Source of the DNA: Ceratobasidium sp. AG-K
Taxonomy: Eukaryota; Basidiomycota; Agaricomycetes; Cantharellales; Ceratobasidiaceae
Assembly (NCBI GenBank): GCA_037039685.1
Contig: JAWNGF010000004.1
Location: 3,968,001-4,032,000 of the forward strand
DNA: 64,000 bases
Direction: 5' to 3'
Shown: piece by piece, positions 23,512 to 35,300 of the stretch
Layout of the letters: the number at the start of each line of letters is the position of its first letter
How positions within the stretch are numbered: the first letter of the stretch is position 1
Notes under the pieces: model-generated
Seen by the model: the letters and a program-made list of their open reading frames with translations, nothing else
What the model was told of the DNA's origin: nothing
Databases searched by the model: none
Translations under genes and position numbers: made by a program

Positions 23512-25914
23512 TTAATGGATGATCCGGTTCTGCCACTCGCGGTGACGGCGAGCATGGGACTTGGGGGCACGCTTGGCCTTCTTGCGGCGCTATAATCAAA
23601 TGTGTTCAGCAAAGTAGGTGGGGGAGAGCTACGTGAGACTTACGCAAGTCTTGGGTTTGCTGTTGCCTGGACCGCTAGGTGTAGTGTTGGCACTCTGAGG
23701 CTGGGGTACGGGGGTGGAAGTCGCTGCGACGGTGGTTGACTGAGAAGCATTGTTTTGAACCGCGGCAGGCGTAGGCGCTGGCTGGGAGCCAGGTTGGCCC
23801 GCGGCGGGTTCAGAATCCGGGTTGCCTGACGAAGGCTGGCCAGCCGAGGCAAGAGTAGAGGTGGTCGCCGGCTCGGAGGCCGCGGCGGGAACACCGTACT
23901 CGTAAGACGAGCTGGTAGCGGATGGGGCGGAACCAGTCTCAGCGCTTCCAGCGGCAGTCTGAGTCGTTGCCGAAGTCGCAGTGGCCGAAGCATCATACCC
24001 GTAGGGATCCGAGGCAGTTGCGGAAGGGCCGGGGGCGCCATACTGATTAGGGTCGTACGAATAGCTGGAAGTAGCCGTGGTCGAGCCGGTCTGGCCCTCA
24101 GACTCGGTTTGGGCCGCGGCGGGAGTAGATGTTGGGGCAGAGGAAGTCGTCGACGTCGAAGCAGTGCTGGCGTCGATTATCTTGGCCCGAGCTCCATTGG
24201 CAAGAGGGAGCGAGAGCTTGTGCTCAGGAACTTCGTAGCGGGATACAGGCTCGACGGCCGCCACCTCGTGCTCCATTGTGCAGGCTGGCTTGGTACGTGC
24301 CTCGGCGGGCCAGATCGGGTTGCATCCGGGAAGCGCGTTGATCGGAGCGACTAGTCCAACTTCTCTGCAACAAATGAAGTTACGTCAGCGTCGGTTTAAT
24401 TGAACAACTTGTTGGTTCTCACTCATCAGCAATAAGACCCTCACTACGGCATTTGAACGCATTTTCGACGCTGAGGGTCTCTGCGAGTGGCCCACACTTC
24501 TGAAGGTCCATTTCGGGTGCATTAGGAGCATTGCATTGCTGCAGAGTCCGCTCGAGAGTGTCGCCGTCCCACTAGATATATTAGTTAGCGTGGGATCATA
24601 TCTCGACCGAACAATACGAATATACGCACGCCATTGAGAAAGTCCGCGTGGAATGCTGAGCCCGGTTGTCAGCGCCAAGGCACACATGTCAAAATTTTCA
24701 GACTTACTCAAACCCAGGGTATCACCGTTGGACAGAACCCAGTTGTCAGTGTTGGCGCCACGGTACTGCTGGTGCTCGTTCATGAAGTAAAAGTTCCTAA
24801 CAATATGCATAAGCTCCTGCCGACTTGGTGAGCAAGTGTCACCCACTCGAGGAAGATGGTTGGGTATTTGATACTATGGCTCGGCGGGCAGTTGTATCCG
24901 TTGGGGCCGTCAAGAGGATACTTCATATGCGAGCTGGGACCCCAGTTCAGCATCAGCCAGATATCAAAACGGTAGAATACTCACTAGTGATCATCCGAAT
25001 CCAAACGTCCATCGGAGCAGCTGGGAAAGAAGATACCAGCGTTCAACACACCGCAACCATTGGGAGCGTCGTTGGGGATGTATGGCCTCTGTCCCTCAAG
25101 GGATCCACCATTGCCTTGGCCTTGAACTGCACCGGCCGAGCATCCCCACCTAATAGCGTTGATCTAGAACCCGCGTCAGTTATTAGAACGCATACTGCTA
25201 ACCGAAGCACACACATGAGGGTCCATAGCTTGCTGCTGGTCGTAGCTCAATTGGCCCCGCGGGGGGTACGTCTGGGGACGGGAGTCGGATCGCCCACCAG
25301 CAATCACCCTGAAACCCTTGGGGAACGGCTTGACGGGAGTGGTACCGTTGAGGGCTTTCAAGAAGTAGTAGATACGGGTCGTGGTGACCACGGCCGAGTA
25401 TGACCCATTGCCATGATTGTAGTAAACTTGTGGGGTCCAGTAAGACGACCTAGAATACGAAGATCCGCGTTAGCATGTTTCAGCCCGCAAGCTATGGACA
25501 GGTTAGATGAAGTGGAGAAAGGAAGCGCGATTTTGAGTAGTATTCGAAATTACCACGCACTTGTCGGCGCCAACCATAGTGGAAGAGCACTTGGCCTGGG
25601 CCAGTTTTTCAGGAGTCCCAGAGTCGGGGCTAAAGTTGGAGGCCCCCATAACAACATGGGCATGTGGACCAATGCCCTGCAACATTGAACCATCAGCGTT
25701 TGCTAAAAGGATCGGCGAATACACTTACCCCCGGGTTCATCAACGGGTCAATGCGCGTCAGCGAAAGAGTGCTAGGAGTATGTTAACACATGGACTAGAA
25801 GAAAGGCCATGAGAAAACTTACGAGACCTGACTGAGGATGAAATGGTCGCCTGCGTTGACAATGCCAGCCAACAGAGCCCCGGCAGCGAGTGCGCGAGAA
25901 AGAGAAAACACCAT
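23512..25914 (-). CDS. Secreted DUF1996 protein with long Ser/Thr/Pro-rich tail
   Basis: Eleven exons on the minus strand (25914-25823, 25771-25729, 25676-25561, 25449-25215, 25163-24985, 24933-24847, 24796-24708, 24655-24630, 24571-24423, 24364-23644, 23589-23512) give 604 aa. A signal peptide (SLSRALAAGALLAGIVNA) leads into a DUF1996 domain with its usual marks: LTRIDPLMNPG, HAHVVMGASNF, SSYWTPQVYY, CGVLNAGIFFPSC, GYNCPPSHSIKYPTIFLE, TFHADFLNGWDGD and PINALPGCNPIW. About 180 residues rich in Ser, Thr, Ala and Tyr follow, likely O-glycosylated. The last exon codes a basic tail (RRKKAKRAPKSHARRHREW). DUF1996 proteins are common secreted fungal proteins of unknown role. One exon is only 26 nt. 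A TATATA at 26038-26043 lies about 125 nt upstream. Confidence 0.9.
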
Positions 25915-28125
25915 TTTGAGTGGGTCGGTCGAGTCGACTAGAACAGAAAGTGTGGTAAAGACTGGATAGGGCACTAGCCCAAGCACGGGAGTAAGAGAAG
26001 AAGAGGTTGGGCGAGATGGGAGCCGAACCAGAGATGATATATACCCGCCACTGCCAAGCGCCAAATGTCCAAAATGAACTGACGTAAGCTGATTGATCCA
26101 TCGCTTCGGCTCGGGCCAAACACATGAGAATCCTCTTTCGAGGAGAAGAGCTTCTTTACAAAGTTCTTTTCGTAAATTCTAATATTGGTTGTTGCCATGT
26201 CGATTATTAGATATATGCAGAGTACGGTCTGCGTATCACTCTCTCTGCCTTGTCGTGCTGCGTTGGTGCCTTCGATCAGAGTTTGGACGCCAGGCACACC
26301 CGCCTCGGATACGCATTTTGTTCCTACAATGCAAGGCACGAACATACAATAACTGAAACGCCTCACCTGGGCGTATTTAGCAAGTCATCGGCCTTTTGGT
26401 TCGCCGACATGCAAGGGCGCCTCCCTATCAACTACGATGACAAACGCCTATATTCAACTCGACCATAGAGGCCAAGGGTCTCGTTACGAGCTCATATAAA
26501 ACTTGTATATATTGATGGCGTGTATCCTCGGGAACCAGAACCAATGTCATATAAAGTGCTTGATTCATGAGACTACCCTCCACATGTAAAGTCACTTCCT
26601 ATTGCACACGTAGTAGTGCGACCGACTAGGCGCGGTCGCCTCATTTCGAGCTCGTATTACCGCCAGAAGGAGGCTGGTACGTGCAAGAAACAAAGCTGAA
26701 GGAAGACTATTTACTGGTGGTAATTGCATTACGTCTAGCTCTGGAACACGGTCGTCCTAAGCTCGAGGTTCGATCAACTCGGCGACTCATCCGCCGGCGC
26801 CGGGGGGATCTCCACGCCTATCACGTGATGACCGACGCCCCCGCCTTCCTGTCACACGCCCGAAAGCAAATTGATATATCCCCGCGCGAACGATGTTGCG
26901 TGTTGGTCGCAGTGATTCGATATGACTACACGACACGAGAAATTCAGTGGCAAGTCCCCTTGGCCTAGGATTCCATACCAATTGGTGCTATTGGCCAGTA
27001 CTATATCATGGAACTGCCAGATATGTTGGGCATCCAAGTTGAAGAAATAGGTCATAGGCGCCATCGAGAAAGTTCGGTGCATACCCTCGCGATCGAACTC
27101 ACCACTCGCCGCTCAAGTCGGACCATCACTCGCTAACGACTATATGCACAAAATTGAGCACAGGCCGCACTTATATGTACGTGGTACGATGCCGAGCTCA
27201 TGGGACTCCCAGGGCTTAACCAACATAGACGGGAAGGTGATTTGAATGTCCCAAGATCCCTCTACATGGGGTCAATCCGTTGCGGTGCCTACGTTACACC
27301 GCTTTACCAGAGTATGAATATGGAGACTTAGCTGGGCCGCAGAAAAACATTGCGAGCTCGAGGTGAGGGAAGACTAGAGCGAAATGGTAATTATTGCATG
27401 CATGAAACTTGGACCAACGGTCTCCGTTACCGCCGTATTCGACAATATAACGTCCGGTCCAGATATATGACCACATCTATAGCCCCGAATACCAGAACAC
27501 AACACCTTTCTGATATGGGGCGTTGGAAGACACTTTAACTGTAAGGTATCCTTGGGGGATCCTTTCTCTTGGACTGTGACAATATTTCTAGGTTTGATGG
27601 ATTGCATGCATGGTTCGAGGTCATGAAGTGTCAGAAAAAAATCACCTTGGAGGTTGAAAGCGAGTATTATTACACGTCCAGTTATTCGATGCAAAGACCG
27701 ATCATTCACACGCCTACATGCGTTAGACGTTGAGTCATAAGGGTTGTCCAAGCGCAGGTCGGAATTGCCAACACACTCGCACCAATTTACTTGACCGTCG
27801 ACCTTAATGTCACACAGTTGGTCTGCAATGCGAAGGAGACATCCGAGTCTCGTCTTCATCACCAGCACACCATTTTCAAATGTAAAATGCTACCAACAAC
27901 ACCATCCCTTGAATTATCCTAGAACGAAAGATCCCATACAGAAACAGCGCAGCACAAGGCACGAAAATAAATAATAATACATGATTAAGCGAAGGGTACG
28001 AAGGGCTAACGTCCAACGAAGAATAATAGGTCCAATGAATTCCTATCAGTTGAGAAAATCAGTAATCAAGTTCACTCCAGAGAACCTTCAACTTACGAAG
28101 GGGGTTTGCTCCATAACAGAGCCGA
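25915..28125. other. Gene-poor region with one doubtful ORF
   Basis: Only the promoter of the DUF1996 gene is clear. A minus-strand open frame at 27374-27868 (164 codons, several cysteines, LQGDFFLTLHDLEPCMQSI) looks somewhat protein-like but has no family match I recognise, no clear start and no signal peptide. A shorter minus-strand frame at 26852-27082 is similar in style. Either could be an exon of an unrecognised gene. Confidence 0.3.
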
Positions 28126-28263
28126 TCATGCAACGACGCAGGACTGGCCGTTGGTGCTGCCGGTGCTGCCGCCAGATCCTCCGCCGCGCTCAACAGGGTC
28201 CTCGAGGTCGCCAGTAGCCGACAAAGTGGGGAAGAAGGCAGCGATGTTGAACAAGTTGTCCAT
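28126..28263 (-). CDS. Lipopeptide mating-pheromone precursor (CaaX protein)
   Basis: A 45-codon ORF on the minus strand (start 28263, stop 28126-28128). The protein begins MDNLFNIAAFF and ends CVVA, a CaaX box for farnesylation typical of basidiomycete pheromones. An ER dipeptide at residues 25-26 matches the usual N-terminal processing mark. Cleavage there and removal of VVA would leave a Gly/Ser/Thr-rich lipopeptide of about 16 residues ending in Cys. A TATAAAT at 28404-28410 on the same strand lies about 140 nt upstream, and a GTAAGT...AG pair after the stop suggests a 3' UTR intron. No Ste3-type receptor gene is visible within the window. Small pheromone genes are often missed by automatic gene callers. 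Confidence 0.7.
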   Translation of the reverse strand: MDNLFNIAAFFPTLSATGDLEDPVERGGGSGGSTGSTNGQSCVVA

Positions 28264-28403
28264 TTCAAGACCACGTGTGATTGCGAATGAGGAAGTATGC
28301 GCTTTTGGATCTCGAGTTGGGCTAGCTAGTACTACAGCGGATGAGAGGCTGAAGTGCGGGAGAGGGTGGGACTATCTGGCTGACAACATATGTCCCCCCT
28401 CCG

Positions 28404-28410
28404 ATTTATA
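28404..28410 (-). promoter_or_regulatory. TATA box of the pheromone gene
   Basis: TATAAAT read on the minus strand, about 140 nt before the start codon at 28263. Confidence 0.45.
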
Positions 28411-30471
28411 CCTCCTGCCTTTTCGGACGGAAAGAATGAAGGGTCGAGATGACGGGGACATGTGGTCAGTCTCCTGTCCAGTCCCCGCTCGTCTGGACAT
28501 CCAGATTGATTTTGTTATATAAAAGACATAGCAAAAGCGGAAGACCTCTACAGTCCCAAAGAAACCCAAACACCAACCTCAAGCGCCGTGGCTTAGGGCC
28601 GATCTGGACCGCTCTTCCTTTGTCCAAACCTTGCTTACATATTTAGCTTCACGATCCGAGTCGACAGGCTCATATAAACCTCCCACAGGGAAGCCCAAGT
28701 GATTGATTGGTCTTCCCCCTCTCCTGTTGTCCGCAGGTGATGATAACTGTCTTTCTATCTTTTCCGATCCCCACATGCTTTTTCTACGCTCAGGCGTTCG
28801 AGGACAGGCGTATGGCCTATCATTCAGCATGCTTCACTGTAATTATAAATTATTTATACACAGGACTCAGAGTCAACACCCCCTCGCTATGATGACGACA
28901 GAGTGAGGATCTTATCGACCGAGGTGGTCCAGGCGAACTGGGCTCGTGGTTGAGGGACGCAGCAACCGAGCCCCAACCTAGTCGTGAGCAAATTCAGGAT
29001 GTTCTGATCTCGAAAACGCTGGTGGCGAGGTTAGACAAAGGGGACGTCCGTGACATAAACTACTTTATTGGCTCTTTTTAGGAATATGGTGAATTTTCTT
29101 ACGAACCACGGGCAATATTGTGAATCGATTCCGGGTACTTCGACAACCATTCGGCGCCCGAGGATCAAATGTTGCGCAAATGAACGAATCGGCCAGAAAG
29201 TCTTGTTTTACAGAAATGGTGAATGCCGTAGTTGAAAACGCGGTTGTTTTGATGTTTAGGGCATCCTATAAGGTGGCTTAACTCAAGGTGAGGTAACAAG
29301 TTCGAGGGACCCATATGGGTTTGGACTGACACTCAAGCGGTTCAAATGATTGATGAACGGTCTCTTGAATACCCTCTTAGGGTAAGCCGGTGCGATTGTT
29401 GACCGAATGAAAACACGCCTCCCTGCTTATGATTAATCTGGGATATGTTACGTAGGGCCTGGGAAATCGTGGTCGAACAAAGACTTCGGGGATGGGGGGG
29501 ATTGGTAGCCAGCCGCGACATACTCCGGCATCGGAGCCTCGCTGCCCAGGTACCGCGTTGACTGGTCCAAGCCCGGATCCACCCCAAATGAGACATAATA
29601 CTTGACGCATACACCCGGCGGAATGAGAGTTCGAGTGACAGTCTGAGGGCGCTTAGGCGCCTGTCATGTTTGACCCTGGCTCAAGCGAGCGGAAATCAAG
29701 GAATCACACTCGGCGATTGTAGCTTCCACGAACGGATTTTGGGCCGACAAGCAACCGACAGGAGTGATAGTCAGCGGGCGACCTCCTCTTCTAAGGTTTG
29801 GGGTGCAGCGGAGGCATTCGAGTTCGACCCACGGCGAATAGATCGTGGTCGCTCTGTTTCGAACGGCTTCCACCGAGATTGAATCGCAGTTCCCGTTGGA
29901 AGTGTATGCTCGACATGTTCTCACGAACAAGAGCGACAGACCGGTCCCTGGTTTGGCGCACAAGGTGCACTGGTACGAATGACCAAGTAATAACCTTGAT
30001 TTGGGGTGGGTGGGTCGCGAACCCCACAGGTCCACCCGTATTGCGCAGGAGAGTATTGCATACGAGCGATATTTTTCCTTGAATGCTGCTACAGAAATGG
30101 TCCGTATTGGGAGACTGTCGTGGAGGCGATTTTGGCTCAAACTTATGGGTGTATCTCACATTTTGCCGCCCCAGGCATCATCGCCATTGTCCCTTCCTTT
30201 TTGAAGCCAAACATATTCGCTGGATGAGAAATCTGTCGATGCAGGTGCGCCAACTCGGTAGTGATGGTACAAACGCATAATTTACCGTAGTTGCTGAAAT
30301 GCACACAGAGGAGACCGTATGGTAAGGAAAGAAAGTGTCATAAACTCCCACGGAATCCCCTGGTTCAGGAACACGGTCTCTGCGTTTTCGACATACGCGA
30401 TCAGAAAACTACCGGAGAGTCAAGAAGCTGATTCTACGACAAAATCAAATTGTATTAGTGCGTAGTGAGTT
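28411..30471. other. Gene-poor region, no gene recognised
   Basis: Overlapping short ORFs at 29342-29614 and 29664-30159 on both strands lack domain signatures. A plus-strand frame around 29690-29970 reads protein-like on both sides of one in-frame stop and may be a decayed exon. Confidence 0.3.
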
Positions 30472-32547
30472 TCAAATCACGATAGTCGAAACATGACTTA
30501 CATGCGAGTCTTCATCAGCTTCTTTGAACACTGTCCATAGCTATAAGGGTAGACATTACTTCCAGTTAGCTTCACCTATATTTATACGTACTTACTTGTA
30601 CAAACTGTGGCCGAGGGTTTATTTTTGAGGCCAGTTTAACATGCACCATCTTCCTAGAAAGTGTGAAGCGGATCAATGATCCGGGCGTGGTGTAACGAGC
30701 GATGTACTGACGAGACTTGCTCGTATAGGTGTCTGTGGGTGAGCTCACCCCGCAACTTCAGACTCCTATATGCGTCTGTAAATTCCTAATGCACGTGTTT
30801 CAATTTTAAGTATGGAATCCAGTTCAATTTAAACCTTGGTTACTGACTCGAGTTAATAGTCCAGTGGAACATGTGCTATCATCTGAGTTGTGAGAGTTTT
30901 GACGCTGATGGCAGCCACTCCAATGAAACTAAAGCATCAACACGGAGTCAGCCAACATGTCATGAATTACTGTCCTTGAAAACAGACAATATTTGCCGTC
31001 ACACCGTTCAGTCGCTGCTCCCCTTCTGGGAGTTCCTCCTCCCAGAAAAGCTCGGTTGAATCGAGTAGTGGATAGGCCCCTGGCATTTGAGACAATGAGG
31101 CGGCGCTCAATTCGACTGACTCCTCAATGTCAACATTACTCTGGGTGTTGATTGGTTCCATAGGAGGGGACGACTCTTTGGTTGCTTGTGCAGCCCCCCC
31201 TCGGAACCCGGCACCAAGAGCCTTGTGAGGAAGGTCTTATATTCTCTGTATTAGGAGTAAGACTGGGAGCGGTGGATATTATGGCGTACTAAGAATTCTC
31301 CCACTAGCACAACACTTGATTTTGTGATAGCATTCTGGTGAGTCTGAGTTGAACTGGGCAACAAATCTACCTACGTCGATAACACACTAAACTGAACAAT
31401 GAGTATATTCGAGCTAATTCGGCATTCACCCACAAGATACGTACCGTGATTGTGCTCTTTGCGTGGAGTTTTGAAAGGTATCCGTTTAGTTCCTGGATAC
31501 AGCAAGCACCAAGTCCATATACACGTTGACATAAGGGTGCTCGGGAGCGTACCTGATCCCAGATTCTTGAAGCGTTTTGAGGGTCCTCGCCATCCCTTGG
31601 TTCGCCGAGCCTTGTCATAATTGCTGGAATGGGCGTTAATATACATACTGAGTCGTAAATCCATATGTGTGCGGGTTACCTTCCTTGTAGTACATAATCG
31701 TGGTCGGAACTTTTTGTTTCGTGAGCCTGTCTGGTTGTCGCTCAGCGCTGAGCCTCCTAGTATTCAGCTCAGGGTCCTCCGGCTCTACTTCACGATAAGA
31801 GTTGTCGTCTACGCCCTCGGGTACTAATCGCGCCTCCTTCCGGGTCCCATCGTCATCGGAAGGGTTTGCATCTCGCAGTCCATGCCCACTGACTTTTGGG
31901 ATATCGTTATATTGATTCTCAATATTAGTAGATATGTGAAAGTGCTTACAGTGCAGGAAACGGTAATCGCCTGGACGACTATCCCGGACGAGCCATTCTA
32001 GGCTATCCATCTGTATCAACTTCCGTGTCAGTACTACAGAAACGTATTGCAGCTCGCACAATGTTCTCCCTTGTCGGATCAGCGAGACCATTGAAGCCCT
32101 TGCAGGCATCACAGAGTATACGAATACTTTTTCGATCGTATCCCGATGAGACTTGAAATACCAAGTTACTATAGGCCTTGATCGCTTACACTTAGTATTG
32201 AGTTCTTACTTAGCATCTGATGTATAAGTTGAACATCATGAGCGGTCGCGGGCATACCCAATTTCTTCTTTCGTTCGTCCGTTTCTTGGTATAGGGCAGC
32301 TATCTATGTTCGTCATTATGATCGGCGGTAATTCATCGTGAATGTGAAGTGAACTTACTATCAGCGCTCTCCGATTTGGCTCCTCGTTTTTAGAAGTATA
32401 TGCCTCGCAATCAGGATTGGGCAACATATTCCCCTCCTTGATAGCCTTCTTAACATATTCGACTATATTCTCGTAACCATCGCTGGATGAAGACAGCTGA
32501 GTCGTGGCTTGATGTAGCTCGGATTTCGAAGCCGGAGACAAATTCAT
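30472..32547 (-). CDS. Caspase-like (p20 fold) protein with altered cysteine box
   Basis: Minus-strand multi-exon gene. The first exons are clear: 32547-32359, 32303-32210, 32151-32060, 32010-31950, 31892-31680, 31623-31553, 31492-31445. They give a caspase/metacaspase p20 pattern: NRRALI, DVQLIHQML, DRKSIRILCDACKGFNGLADPTRENI, SLEWLVRDSRPGDYRF then FSGHG with the catalytic His, and ELNGYLSKLHAKSTIT. The next exon, near 31290-31370, reads CCASGRIL where the family has D-x-C-H-S-G. Later exons (LLDSTELFWEEELPEGEQRLNGVTAN at 30967-31161; NPRPQFVQLW near 30600-30646) match the rest of the fold; their junctions are not settled. The protein may be a protease with a changed active site, a pseudo-enzyme or a decaying copy. 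Confidence 0.6.
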
Positions 32548-33269
32548 CGTGAAAATACCCGCAGATATTGCTCTTCGGACTGGCCGAGGCTACGCAAAAG
32601 GATGGAGAGGAACAGTGTTTTTCGTTGTTCTTATAATTCTCATTTACGCTCGTGTCAGATCTTCGAGGTTACCTCATCATTCGATGGACGCCCGATGCAG
32701 CATTGATGAAATTTAGATAACAATAGGGGGTGACTTGGAAAGATAGACACGCAATAGCCACGATACCAAAGTCCCGTCTGGGCTCATGCGATGACACATT
32801 CGTGACGCTATTCGCGTCCTGCATTTAAAAATATTAAATTTAGCCGTATATTCATAGATTACCAGTGGATTGAGTGAGAGGTGGGTGTGGCAAACTCCTT
32901 GAAACCCTATCGCGGCGACGTGTAGAGGGCACAAAATTGTCGGTACGGCCTGTTGGAGCGGCTAGAGAAAAGTCAAGATCTCATGAAGAGAATGGGATTC
33001 GAGTCTATGGAGCAAGTAAATGATACTGCGGATGTCCGTTTCCAGTAATTGAGCACTCAAAAGACGAGGCGTTCCAGTGATAACTAGTGAGTAGCAGCTA
33101 TCTCAACTGGATGGTTAGATACAGGTGTTATGCGATTAGATGTACTTAGTTGTTGGAGTTGTGTCCGAAGGTCAATGGGTCCATCTCAATATATTGTCCA
33201 TTTGCAACTAGAAACAAAAACAAAAACAAAAAAAGAGCAGAAGGGCTACACAGTTGTATGGCATTTTAT
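32548..33269. other. Intergenic, includes a simple AAAAC repeat
   Basis: No ORF supported. A short (CAAAAA)n-type tract lies at 33211-33234, just downstream of the RTA1-like gene's stop. Confidence 0.4.
33211..33234. repeat. Simple A-rich repeat (CAAAAA units)
   Basis: Four tandem A-rich units each interrupted by a single C. Confidence 0.6.
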
Positions 33270-34591
33270 CTAGGCCTGGCGAAGCTCAATGCTATCTCTA
33301 GAGGAACGCGCGGAAGGAGGCAATGTGTTTTGGATATCACGCAACAAATACCCAGGGTGGAAAAAGTTGAAGGTCTAGTAAATAAGGTCAGCGTATATCA
33401 AGGCAGAACTCAACAGTGTTGACTCACAAACATTGCGACTGCGATTGGCATCCCGTCGAACCAGTTGAACCACTTTTCGGTAGTAATGATTTCTCCATTC
33501 CTATGACTGGTGTTAGCACGCGCATACACCCGCCCCGGTAAACACCGACTTACCATCCATCGGTCAACTCGATTGTGCGATAAATGCTTCGGATGATCAT
33601 AAACAAAGTCGCGTTCGCCAGTCCGACGAGCATCCACACAACACCTCGAGAGACGGTCTCCCAACCAGTGTGCTTGTACTGTTCACCTTCAACAGTCGAG
33701 CGGGCGGGGCGGTCGAGAGTGTAGCGGATCGTGAACTCAATCCCGAGGATCGTGTAGAGTATGACCGCAACTGCGAGTTAAATCAGTCAGTTACCAGTAG
33801 TAGAAGGGCGTAGAGTGTAGTGACTTACCCAATTGGATAACGATGCCGGCAAGCATGACATTTCCGCCTCGGTCAGATCCTTCGCGAGTATCAGCAGTGG
33901 ACGCCATAGCGCCGCCAGCTGCTTGAATAACGAGCGCGGCCACGTCGGCAGTAATAAATATGATCGAGTCTGGCGCATATATACGGTTAGGCCGGTTGAA
34001 CTAATACAGTGAAAGCAGCTTACAGAGTCGAGCAGGCATGCGACTGTACTGTGCTCCCATCTCGCTGATGATCTTGGGCAGAATCAAGAACATGGCAGCG
34101 GTCATGAACGAGGGGGCGATAATGGTCGTGCAGATTCTGTCATCAAGTCAGCACTTTGCTAGGCCCGCAAACTCTGCCACGACACTACTCACTGCATCAT
34201 GAATGCATCCCCATTGTGAGGGTTTACATGACCCCAGTATCGTGCCGCCCACCCAAGCAGCTCACCAAGACCACACAGTACGAGAGTGGGAAGCATGTAC
34301 CATGTGCGGAACAGGATTGCCTCAAGGAAATGACCGGCTAGGCGAAAGAGGTAAGCGTACGCTTGTCTCGCAGTTGAAAAAAGGGCTTACCAGTAGTTAT
34401 CCCGAAGAGCACAAGAAATGTGATGCCTACCCATCCTGTAGGGATGTAATCAAATGGAAGGTCCTCTGCGGGGTTGGGCTGCTGGGAGACGGTTGCATTC
34501 GCTGCTGCTGGAGTGAATATCAGTAAGTGAGAACTTGGCGAGAGGAGAGTAAAATATGTATCTCACCTAGAATCGACCCTAGTGGAGACAT
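33270..34591 (-). CDS. RTA1-like seven-helix membrane protein
   Basis: Eight exons on the minus strand (34591-34567, 34507-34391, 34337-34193, 34136-34024, 33969-33829, 33770-33554, 33500-33428, 33374-33270) give 311 aa with every junction in frame. The first helix starts at IPTGWVGITFLVLFG. Family motifs include TWYMLPTLVLCGLGELLGWAAR, TIIAPSFMTAAMFLIL, DVAALVIQAAGGAMAS, SRGVVWMLVGLANATLF, RSIYRTIELTDGWNG and TTEKWFNWFDGMPIAVAMF. RTA1-like proteins are fungal membrane proteins linked to lipid translocation and resistance to sterol-pathway drugs and lipid stress. A 5'-truncated duplicate of its last three exons lies at 14719-15212. The start ATG gives a short polar N-terminus outside the first helix, as usual. 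Confidence 0.92.
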
Positions 34592-35300
34592 TATATATGC
34601 AAGTAAAGATAAAACTGAAAAGGTAGGAGAAAAGAGGATTTAAAGTTATTGAGATGAGTAGGCAAGCTTGAATGCCCATTGCACTTTATACATTGGGTTC
34701 ACTCGGGCTTCGGGGTCGGGGTCGGGGACGCCTTCGATGCACAACATGTAGGTGCACCGCAAATTATTGACCACAGTCGGATTTGGTAAGCCCGTCATTA
34801 CCGAGGTTGCCCTTTCGCAGTCATGATCGACGACCGCAGCTGCCAAGTATTGATGTCCACGTCGAGTGCCGCGATGTAAACATGGTCACGGGTGGTTCTC
34901 GAGTTCAAGGCTGTCAATAATAATGCCATATTAGTAGCACCGCCCGCAGCTACAAGCCAACGTGCCCAACGTAGCTCGCCGCGCTCGTCGCAGCTCAATC
35001 AAGGGACGCACTGCCACGATATTGACTGTCCCGAATATGTCATGTGTGTCCGTTCAAGGACTAAATTAGGGATATCTCGGCCGAGAGTCATAGCTGAGAG
35101 CTTCTCCCGCGACCCGCCTGGGAACCCGCCGTCTAGCTCCCCGAGACCGAGATGAAACCTTGAATCGATTGCAGCTCGATAGACAAGAATGTGTAGTTAC
35201 GCTCTGTTCGGGGTGAAATCCAGTTGTCACTGATCCAGCACTGCCACCGATCGCCAGTAATTGAGCTGGTTGACATAAGCTAAATTTGTGAACGACCACG
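34592..35300. other. Divergent promoter region between RTA1-like and SPB1
   Basis: Overlapping short ORFs on both strands at 34646-35155 have no family match. The region probably holds both promoters. No tRNA or other RNA gene seen. Confidence 0.4.

Noticed and set aside
28106..28522. Plus-strand ORF of 138 codons over the pheromone gene
   Set aside because: No domain; the minus-strand ORF with CaaX end and TATA box explains the locus better.
29664..30159. Overlapping minus-strand ORFs of 158 and 122 codons
   Set aside because: No signal peptide, domain or splice structure; Cys and Arg content looks random.
31310..31365. Reading the frame VDLLPSSTQ as a decayed DCCHSG box
   Set aside because: The nearby CCASGRIL frame gives a better match to the family (Cys, Ser, Gly and the following RIL retained), so it was preferred.
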